A stretch of 64,000 bases of DNA from Pseudofabraea citricarpa. Lineage: Eukaryota; Ascomycota; Leotiomycetes; Helotiales; Dermateaceae. Numbering within the stretch: the first letter of the stretch is position 1; the number at the start of each line of letters is the position of its first letter. Position numbers and translations under genes: made by a program. The DNA lies in assembly GCA_029641185.1 (NCBI GenBank), contig JAPWGK010000008.1, positions 62,001-126,000 of the forward strand, given 5' to 3'. The notes under the pieces are model-generated. The model saw only the letters and a program-made list of their open reading frames with translations, was not told the DNA's origin and did no database searches. Shown one piece after another: positions 55,976 to 64,000 of the stretch.

Positions 55976-57763
55976 ATGCCTACCAATTCTGCTCATCCTC
56001 CAATTTCTATCCCGCCAGTTGATGTCTGGACTTTTCTGTTCGACCGCACCGATCGAGAATACCCTGACGACCATGGTAAGTTTCATACTATCTTCTTCGT
56101 GATAATCTGCTGAAAAGAATTCTAGTAATCTTTGCAGATGCTGCTGTTAACAAGAAGCATACTTTCGAAGAACTTCGTAGTACTTCCATAGAGATTGGTC
56201 GAGGTCTGCGAAACCAATGGAAATGGCAAAAGGGAGACGTCATGGCTCTGTTTTCTCCAAACAGTGCGGACATTGTAACTATCATTTCTGGAACCCACGG
56301 GGCAGGCGGTGTTGTTTGCCCTGTCAACAATCTATACACTGTTGGAGAATTGGCATCGTTACTGATATCATCTGGAGCTAAAGCTTTAACCACGCACTTG
56401 GACTGCTTTGAGAGAGCTCAGGAGGCTGCTCTGATCGCTGGATTGCCCCTCAATCGTATTCTACTCATCGGAGATCCTGATCCAAAGGAGAGGCTAACAC
56501 ACTTCTCGTCTTTACGAGATTCAACAAACATTGGACAAAAGGTCTCCATTAACCCAAAGGAAGACCTGGCATTTTTGGTATACTCTTCTGGAACTACGGG
56601 ACTTCCGAAAGGAGTTATGCTGTCCCATGAGAATTTAGTTGCAAACACTTTGCAATATAATATTCCCGAGCTCGGTATCTCAAACTGGAAGAATGATTCC
56701 TCAATTTCTTTCTTGCCGATGTTCCATATTTACGGCAAGTCCTGTCCTCAAACTACTCCTTTAGACGAAATACTAAGGCGGATTTAATAGGGATTGCTGC
56801 TATGATTTTAACCCCTATCTACTTAGGTATCACGATGTACATTATGAAGCAGTTCGATTTGAATCAGCTACTCCAGAATATTCAGGCGAACAAGATCACG
56901 ATTGCATATGCCGTTCCTCCGGTCATACTCCTTCTTGCGAAGAATCCGCTCGTGGAGAAATATGATCTATCTTCTCTCCGAATTATAAACTCAGCTGCTG
57001 CCCCACTAACGACCGACTTAATCGAGATGGTTTACAAAAGATTGAAGGTGCCGATCAAGCAAAGTTATGGAATGTCCGAAACATCGCCCGCGATCTCTAC
57101 ACAGGTACATCCACCTTCAATTTCAAAAACACGCTCATGCTAAGTAACTTTCAGAGCTTGGCAAATTGGAATGACCCTATGGGATCAGTAGGCCAATTGA
57201 TGCCTTCTATGAGTATCAAAATCATGAACGGCGATCACGAGGTCGCAGCGGGAGAAGAAGGCGAAATCTGTGTCAAGGGCCCGAACGTCTTTAGAGGCTA
57301 CTACAAGAACGCCAAAGCAACTTCCGATGCCCTCACCGATGGTTGGCTTCGCAGCGGTGACATAGGCTATATCGACAGTGCAGGAAACATCTTCTTGACG
57401 GATCGCTACAAAGAGCTCATCAAGTACAACGGATTTCAAGTCGCGCCTGCACAACTCGAGGGTTTGCTTATGGGGCATCCAGCTGTCAATGATGTAGCTG
57501 TGATTGGAGTCTATAGCAAAGAGAGATCAACCGAGCTACCGAGAGCGTATGTCGTGCCTTCGTCAGGCTACAAAGCAGGAGTTGATCTGGAGAAAGATCT
57601 CAGCGCCTGGCTGCACCAGAAAGTGGCGCCATACAAGCGGTTGCGTGGTGGTATTCGATTTATTGACGAGATACCCAAGAGCGCTGCAGGAAAGGTTTTG
57701 AGACGAGTTCTGGCCGAGAAAGCAAGAGAGGAGGCTGGGAAACGGATAGGTCCGAAATTGTAG
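55976..57763 (+). CDS. 4-Coumarate-CoA-ligase-like acyl-CoA synthetase, C-terminal PKL
   Basis: Exons are 55976-56075, 56138-56734, 56791-57104 and 57155-57763, giving 539 aa. It activates a carboxylic acid as acyl-AMP and then CoA ester. Motifs in order are LVYSSGTTGLPKGVMLSH (ATP loop), FLPMFHIY, SYGMSETSPA, GWLRSGDIGYID and KELIKYNGFQVAP, then PKSAAGK with the C-terminal catalytic Lys. Intron 2 has a non-canonical GC donor (G/GCAAGT at 56735) with a TACTAAG branch site and TAG acceptor; no GT donor keeps the frame. The end GPKL fits the looser PTS1 consensus. Grouped with two SKL enzymes it probably works in peroxisomes on an aryl or fatty acid. Whether it truly uses coumarate is unknown. 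Confidence 0.92.
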
Positions 57764-58491
57764 ACGGAAACTAATTAATTCAATACCAAGAGCAGTTAGC
57801 TTATTGTCATCATATGCTCATTTGGTTTTTGGGCCTGAAGTAAGCTGCATGATTGACCCCGCCAAATTTCATAATCATCCTGCATAACCACCAATAGATT
57901 TCGGCCGAATATTAGAGTCCCTCGCACCTCATCGTGACGATATGTGCCATCGAAAATTAGGAAGGACTGGTGCCGCTGATTGGGTATCAAGTTATCAAAG
58001 GAGTCACTTTTCGATGACTAATAGCCTTTCATGATTCCTTTTGGACTTGTTTTTTACTAGTTGTCAAATCTAAATTTAAAAGCATTTCATGTCATCATTT
58101 TTATCTCTTTTGGTTGGCTGATTCATCGGCGCTTCTAGGCGGTGAAAGGTGGTGCTGATAAAAAAAAAAGTAATCTTACTTCTGTTGTACGATTTTGGGG
58201 GGCACAGTGATATTTGATCCAGAAAGTTCTATCTGGATCGATACTCTTCACATCACATCACAAAATCCAACTCGCTCATGGGCCGTAACACTGAAATCCA
58301 GACGAAGCTCAAATCATCCCGATAAATAGTAGGTGTACTTGACCAAAGACTCGTAGGTGATCATCGCTTTCGAAGCATTTGAGATTGCGACAGAGCAAAA
58401 TGAATAACTCGCAGATTCAGGTTGCTTAAGCAGTAGACGACGGAGGCTTGAATACTCGGAACCCAAGCCGAAGTACAATTACTGTGACTCA
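57764..58491. other. Intergenic region
   Basis: No gene and no Zn2Cys6-type exon found upstream of the following regulator-like gene. TGACTCA overlaps the base before its ATG, which is probably chance. Confidence 0.5.
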
Positions 58492-60108
58492 ATGGGGTTC
58501 AAATCCATGCATCAGATTGATGGAGGGGCTACGGACGATGGTGCTCTTCCATCGAGAGAAGATGAAGAGTATGCGGACCTTTTCCCTGCTGCTGAAGACG
58601 AGTCAGCCTCGAAACAGCTTTCAGGCAAACTTATCATCAGCGCAAGCTCAGACTTTGCCGGGTTGATGAAAAAACTTGCCTCCCCGCATGTTTCCACTTC
58701 GGGAGGGAAGCCAGACCTTACTAGTAGAAACAATACACCAGCTGTGCCAGACCAAGTCCGAGGGATACCATCTACCTCTGGGGAAACGCCAGCAGCCTCT
58801 TTCTCTTCGTCTTCCAAGGAATCTATTGTCGATATATCTGGCGCAGACCACGGACTAATTGCACATCTCTTGAACGAGATGAACCAGTATCCTGGGAACT
58901 TACGAGCAGAAACGGAAGAAGACGTACACACCATCATGTTTAACACCATGGGACGTTTCCACCCGCAGCTATTCCATGCCATGGTTGCTTTCTCTGCCCT
59001 TCATCTTGCTCAGACTGAAGATGGTTCGATAACTGATGCCGAACTTCGATATCAGAAGTCATTGAGTCTGCTTCTACAAGACGGCTATGGCAATACGCCC
59101 TTGGATGCTACCATCTTCACCGTTTGGTTTCTTCTGCTGTATCAGCAGCTTTCGCCGCAAGGAATACCGAGCTTCAGCAAGCTGCTTACACATCTCTCTG
59201 GTGTTCTCGACAATTATAAAGCGGACGACACCACCAAGGAGGAAACCTTCACCAACTTGGGTGCACAAACTCTTGTCTGGCTCTCGACACTTGCAGTGCA
59301 GGGTGTTTCAGCCAATGCCGTCGGTGGCCATCATTTCCTGGGAAGCCTCGAGAAATTTCAACCGCTGCGTAAAGTTCTCAAAGAGCCCGTGGAATCATCC
59401 TTGGATGGACCGTTGCCCAGGATCTCAGAACCCGTCTCCCCCGGGGAGTTCGTTGACCACAACGGCATCTTACTGATCATGCTACGAATCAATCTTCTGC
59501 GCGGCATGCTGGTCGGGCTCTCTTGGATGGCCAAGAACGACGAGACTGACAATACGGCGAACAAAAATCGGCGCTTGAAACTGACTTGGATCGCCAAAGA
59601 CTTGACACGACTAGATCACATACTGGCAAGAAACGCCAAGCATAATCTGATAGGAATCCCAACGAAGGAGCGCACTAGGAAAATCAATGTGAGCTCTTCA
59701 GGCTACAATGATCTCCACACAAAGATGTGTCTGGGCCTCGCTATCATCGAACATCATCAGCTTCTCGTGTCATCGAAAGTTGGAGGCCCATCTGAGGAAG
59801 ACCGCAAGAAGAAGAATTTATGCGCAGAAACTATCATTCGCTACGTTGAATGCATTTCTAAGCACCGGCTAAGCACCCCACGATTCTTCTGTCCCAGTGT
59901 TCTCTTCACGGCTGCCATCAACTCGGATAAGGAAGCCGATCGAGCTTTGGTATTGGAGATCATGAAGGAAGCAGAGAAGTTTTCCACGCACTTTCGCCGC
60001 ATGCGGGTGTTGCTCGAAGCCGTCTACGAACGACAGTTGAAAAATCCCTTGGAAGAGCTGGATATTCGCGAGATTCAGAAGCAGACTATAGGATTCTGTG
60101 TTTACTGA
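58492..60108 (+). CDS. Fungal transcription-factor-like protein without a visible zinc cluster
   Basis: Intronless, 538 aa. From about residue 120 the sequence follows the effector half of fungal Zn2Cys6 regulators: HGLIAHLLNEMNQYP, FHPQLFHAMVAFSALHLA, AELRYQKSLSLLLQDGY and the later helical repeats. No Cys6 DNA-binding domain occurs in the frame; the N-terminal 110 residues are polar with a Ser-rich run. An upstream exon with Cys residues was sought and not seen. It is either a member of the zinc-cluster-less subfamily or has lost the domain. Placed just after the three PTS1 genes on the ligase strand, it is a candidate local regulator. Confidence 0.72.
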   Translation: MGFKSMHQIDGGATDDGALPSREDEEYADLFPAAEDESASKQLSGKLIISASSDFAGLMKKLASPHVSTSGGKPDLTSRNNTPAVPDQVRGIPSTSGETPAASFSSSSKESIVDISGADHGLIAHLLNEMNQYPGNLRAETEEDVHTIMFNTMGRFHPQLFHAMVAFSALHLAQTEDGSITDAELRYQKSLSLLLQDGYGNTPLDATIFTVWFLLLYQQLSPQGIPSFSKLLTHLSGVLDNYKADDTTKEETFTNLGAQTLVWLSTLAVQGVSANAVGGHHFLGSLEKFQPLRKVLKEPVESSLDGPLPRISEPVSPGEFVDHNGILLIMLRINLLRGMLVGLSWMAKNDETDNTANKNRRLKLTWIAKDLTRLDHILARNAKHNLIGIPTKERTRKINVSSSGYNDLHTKMCLGLAIIEHHQLLVSSKVGGPSEEDRKKKNLCAETIIRYVECISKHRLSTPRFFCPSVLFTAAINSDKEADRALVLEIMKEAEKFSTHFRRMRVLLEAVYERQLKNPLEELDIREIQKQTIGFCVY

Positions 60109-62082
60109 GCTAGGAATTGGATACAGAGAACTATGTGTTTGTGAGATTGCTCGTGGCAGGATTTTCTTACACAGGTGTGGCAAGGTTAGATGGAGGGTAT
60201 CGGAATTAGCTTTACTAAATCTATTTGTCTATTCTTACACTTGAGAATAGAAGTACTAGCAGTCTGTTCACATCTCTGGTATTGGCGGTATAGGGAAAGA
60301 GACTATCACAACATGGTTCTCGGGTCAGCCCAGTTAGTGTACTGACCGTTCCATTTGAAGGACTGCCATCTTCATAAGGATCGATCACTAGTCACTAAAA
60401 AATCATTTCTTCGTACACCTGCAAAAAGGGAAATTCTGATCCGAACAATGGCCTCGTACCATATTGCAAAGCCTGTTGGCTCAGAACATAAATGTAGAAC
60501 TAATCCCAGACAATGATTTCAAGGAATCTAAGGTATCCACTTGGCTTGAGATATAATTCAGAGGGTCACAGTATGGCCTTGGGACTATGTGAGTGATTGA
60601 ACATTGCCAGAGGCTCGGGATAAAGAGTCCAAGCTTGCCAGGCTCAGTCAGTAGCTTTATATTTACAACTCCAGAGCTGGAGTTGGGTGAGCCCAGTCCG
60701 ATTCCCAATTCTCGGTGGCATTGTCGTTCATGCCTTTGAACTATCCTGGATGCTTCAAGGAAAATGCCCAGTATAAGGGAAGAAAACGACAACGGAAAGA
60801 TACAGACCCATGCATCAATGAATTAGGAGATATCGAATGTCATCAAACCCACATTGTGTATCTCGCCGAGGAGAGTTCGGCAGGTAAATTTGGTTGCCAT
60901 ATCTTGAAGATGGGATTTCATCTCTTGAAAATTCTTTAATCGAGGCCGATACACCTTCCATTGTAGACTCTTTCTTGGCTTTCTAAAAAGGGTGGAGAAA
61001 AAGGAAAAAGGCAAAATGATCTAACAAAGCTACCTGTAAAGCAGGACGAAGTTCCTTTGTATGCTCAAGGCAGAGCTCATACTGTATCCCAAATCTCGAA
61101 AAGAGCCATTGAGTTTGCAGGTTGTTCAAAATACAGCTTTCGGGATTGCAACTTTCGAGCCCTTGATCTGGTTCATATTTCATCCCCGAAGCTCGGCGAA
61201 TGGCCCTTCAGGAGTATCGTAAACTATCACTGTACTTGGATACCAGCATCAATTCATTTTGGCAACCATGGCTACTGATTGACAAGCGACACTTGTCGGT
61301 GATATATGGCCAGCTTTTCTTTCTTTTATATTTTCTGATCAAACCGGAATTGTTTGACTCGTGACAAAAATAAGCAAGAGTTGAGAAATGCTTAATCTTA
61401 GACCAGCAGCAAAAACAACCTTTAGCCAAGTGTATGGGAATGACAGTCAAGAAATCCCAGCTCGGCTACCGCAAGGCAATGAAGGCTTGGGAGCCATGTA
61501 CATTCTCAGGACTCTACCGTGCAAGCCATCAGCAATCGGGAAGTAGTGCGTACATACAAAAACACCGTACGTGTCAAAAGGAACGGAAGAGAAATTTCAA
61601 CATCGGGATGACGTTGAAAAAAGAATCGGGACCGGGAGATCCAGGGGCTCCAGGGGCAGCAGGGCAGCCAAGAATAGCAGCAAGCAAGCAACACCAGCAC
61701 GTGGGGGGGTTCGCTCAGGGGTTCGTGGGGAAATGCCAGGAAATGCCTCACCCACCCACTGGTACCACTCACTGACACTCGCACTCACACTCCTGTACTG
61801 TACTGTACTCACCCACCACAAGGAAGCACAGCACAGCCCCCTTCTAGATCTCCCGTTCTCCTGCCGACAGGACACCCACACCCATACCACACCCACACCG
61901 ACCGACCGAACTATTCTACCGTACCGTACCGGCAGTCGAGACGAGACGACGTTACAGGAGGAGCGATGGCACTCTTCAACCGTTCCTATCGCCGTCGCTG
62001 TCACTATCACACTCATTCTCAGCCTCACTAATCCGAATTCGAATTCGACATCGACATCGCCCAATGTTCTAGCAGTTCAGTG
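60109..62082. other. Intergenic region
   Basis: About 2 kb with no supported gene. Small frames (60715-60939, 61434-61775) lack domains. The last 300 bases are rich in CACTCAC and CCACACC runs and are probably the glycosyltransferase leader. Confidence 0.5.
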
Positions 62083-63285
62083 ATGCTTCTAGCGCGGCGA
62101 CTTGGGCTTCGCAGCATCCGGTCCTTACCCTACCTAATCGTGTCGCTGGCGTGCGTGCTGCTGCTAATTGTGTGCCTGCCCGCTTCTACTACTTCTTCTT
62201 CGACCTCATCATCCTCTTCCGGCACACGGCCAGCACCGAAGAAAACCACACACAAGTCGACGCCGACGTACGAGCATGCCTCGCCGTATCGCCTGCTCGC
62301 CGACCACTCGTTCGAGCAGTCTCTAGACGAGCAATTGGCCACGCTCGAAGCGCACGTCGGCAAGGGAGGCACGAAAGCCAACCAGACGGTCTGGCAGATT
62401 GCGGAGCGCGACGAGGCCGACATCTGGGAGGAATGGAGGTTGCAGTGGCACAAGGGGGATCCCGATTGGGGGTATGAGCTATACACGACCTCTGAAGCAG
62501 CCTCGATCCTGTCGCTGTACTCGAGCATCCCCGAGATCACGAATGCCTACGTCCGGTTCCCGGCCATGAGGACCGACCTCCTCCGCTACCTGATTCTCTG
62601 GTATCATGGCGGTTTGTTCGCCGAGGTCGATACGTGGGCTCGCGTCGCTATGGAGTACTGCTCGCCCATCGTGGAGGTCACCACGGGTCAGCGAGATATC
62701 AGTTTAATGGTGGGTGTAGAGATCGACGAGCCATACCTAAATGCCGCAACGAAGGCGATATGGAAATGGAGCCGCAGTTTTGGATTGGGGCAAGCGGTGG
62801 TATGGGCACCGAAGCGGTTCGACCCAGTGTTGCGGCGGGCGATCGTGAGAGCAATCGCCCACATGAAGATGCAGAACGAGATGCAGCGGCGCCGGGGGTG
62901 GAAGAGGTTCTTCGGCAAGAAGATTAATATGGGCGAGGTGACGGGCCCGAGCATGTTTACCGATTGCGTCCTGGATGTGCTCAGCGAGACGCTGGTAGAG
63001 CTGCATCCGATGCGCGACAGGGAGGCTGGGCTCGCGCGCCGCGTGACGTGGAAGCAGTTCCGCAAGCTCGAGGAGCCCGTCTGGGTTGAGCCGTCGGGGG
63101 CCCAAGAGGGCAAGTCGACAGAGATGAGGGGATTGGCAGTCTTGCCTATTAATATCTGGGCCAGTGGCCAGCGACACAGCCGGTCGGGCTCGTTCGATAC
63201 CGACGAGGCTTGTGTGGATCATGTATATGGGAGGGTGCCTCTGGGGTTTAAAAAGGGCTTAATCAGTAGAATATTTGGATGGTGA
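62083..63285 (+). CDS. Och1-like (GT32) glycosyltransferase, type II membrane protein
   Basis: Intronless, 400 aa from the ATG at 62083 (the frame is open 5' but has only GTG). A short basic head and one membrane segment (about residues 16-34) are followed by a Ser/Thr-rich stem and then the catalytic domain. The family core reads PAMRTDLLRYLILWYHGGLFAEVDTW: the AxRxDxxRYxxLxxxGGxYxDxD motif of GT32 enzymes, with EVD in place of DxD. One metal ligand may be altered, though Asp is kept. Members add alpha-1,6-mannose or similar sugars in the Golgi. The exact sugar is not evident. Confidence 0.85.
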   Translation: MLLARRLGLRSIRSLPYLIVSLACVLLLIVCLPASTTSSSTSSSSSGTRPAPKKTTHKSTPTYEHASPYRLLADHSFEQSLDEQLATLEAHVGKGGTKANQTVWQIAERDEADIWEEWRLQWHKGDPDWGYELYTTSEAASILSLYSSIPEITNAYVRFPAMRTDLLRYLILWYHGGLFAEVDTWARVAMEYCSPIVEVTTGQRDISLMVGVEIDEPYLNAATKAIWKWSRSFGLGQAVVWAPKRFDPVLRRAIVRAIAHMKMQNEMQRRRGWKRFFGKKINMGEVTGPSMFTDCVLDVLSETLVELHPMRDREAGLARRVTWKQFRKLEEPVWVEPSGAQEGKSTEMRGLAVLPINIWASGQRHSRSGSFDTDEACVDHVYGRVPLGFKKGLISRIFGW

Positions 63286-64000
63286 CATATTTTTCGGTGT
63301 TGGCGTTGGCTTTGAGTGAGAGGGTTGTGGTGTCCGTCGCTTAAGGCGGATTTGATTCTTGTGCCTCGATGATGTGACTACTGACTCCCTGCTGCCATTG
63401 CGGCTTGACTTGATGCTCGCTTCTGCTGCTTGATCCCCCATCCCCATTTTCGGCCTGCGACATCTCTTGTCGATTGAGGGAAACACAATGGTGAAATTCA
63501 AGAGGGAAGGAGATAGGTCTCATGCTCTTTCGTTCATGCTGCCAACCGCGCGCTCGCAGTCGCTTGGGCTACGGTAGCATCCGTGCTGCAGCGAGCCAGC
63601 CAGCCTGCTTGCTTGCTGCACCCAATCACGCTCAAGCCAACTGATGCATCTCTGACGAGCAGCGGAGATGCATCACACTCGATTGACGAAGCACGTTCCG
63701 GGTGTACATACCGGTATGTAGGTACGTATCTTGAACCTTCAGCCTCAGCCTCAGCCAGGCCAGGCCAGGTCAGGTCATGATGACATGCATGACCCTAATC
63801 TAACAAGCTCTTGCTGATAAAGTTTCAGACGAAGCTTGTTCTAAGCTTCTCGGGATGCCGTAATCAGATCCGCAAGCAGAAAGCGAGCAAGAAATATCAA
63901 ATGTCAGCTAAGTATCAAGTCACTTTGCTTCAATTTGATCCCATTTCAATTCTTGACTAAACTCCCTACTGCACATTTGAAAGAAGGAATAAAATCATCA
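63286..64000. other. Terminal intergenic region
   Basis: No gene seen to the end of the window. CAGCCT and CAGGC repeats at about 63740-63775. Confidence 0.6.

Noticed and set aside
55576..55986. 136-aa minus-strand frame between GST-kappa and ligase genes
   Set aside because: It covers the divergent promoter and the ligase start. The GST-kappa gene already begins cleanly at 55542.

Overview
The window is nuclear DNA of a filamentous ascomycete. Genes are short and separated by 0.3-5 kb gaps. Most are split by 45-240 bp introns with GT-AG borders and CTRAC-like branch sites. Families include the fungal alpha-aminoadipate reductase of lysine synthesis, an Rck2/Srk1-type kinase, a glucuronoyl methylesterase and fungal BTB proteins. 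A Leotiomycete (Helotiales) is my best guess from the style of the protein families; the sequence alone does not prove it. No rRNA, tRNA, CRISPR or viral sequence was recognised. Exon borders below were read by eye from splice consensus, reading frame and family similarity, without transcript data.

Layout. 1-8 kb holds accessory metabolism: the 3' part of an amidohydrolase, a secreted CE15 glucuronoyl esterase, and a BBE-type flavo-oxidase converging on a pisatin-demethylase-like P450. A vacuolar amino acid transporter follows (8-9.7 kb). At 11-16.2 kb lies a quinate/dehydroshikimate-type cluster: a SnoaL-like protein, two divergently transcribed shikimate/quinate dehydrogenase-family genes and a 3-dehydroshikimate dehydratase. 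At 16-19 kb there are minisatellites and an APH-family kinase whose N-terminus is built from them. At 20.4-22 kb there is a decayed element bounded by inverted repeats. Next come the Srk1-like kinase gene (22.5-24.8 kb) and a gene-poor stretch with simple repeats and an APH-type pseudogene (25-31.9 kb). Then follow a protein with a degenerate P-loop, a protease-fold-like protein with a truncated tandem copy, an isochorismatase-like hydrolase, a tiny secreted cysteine-rich protein, LYS2, two tandem BTB genes and an SRPK-like kinase.

The last part (53.8-60.1 kb) is the most striking. A short-chain dehydrogenase (C-terminal SKL), a kappa-class glutathione transferase (C-terminal SKL) and a 4-coumarate-CoA-ligase-like enzyme (C-terminal PKL) sit side by side, followed by a regulator-like protein that lacks a visible zinc cluster. 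The shared peroxisomal signals suggest a co-localised peroxisomal pathway for an unknown carboxylic acid. A GT32-like glycosyltransferase ends the window.

Working together: the esterase (lignin-carbohydrate bonds), the dehydroshikimate/quinate genes (plant aromatic acids to protocatechuate), the CoA ligase group and the isochorismatase-like enzyme fit a fungus living on plant material. The oxidase and P450 may form a small biosynthetic or detoxifying pair; their upstream regions share an ACCCCACATCG motif.
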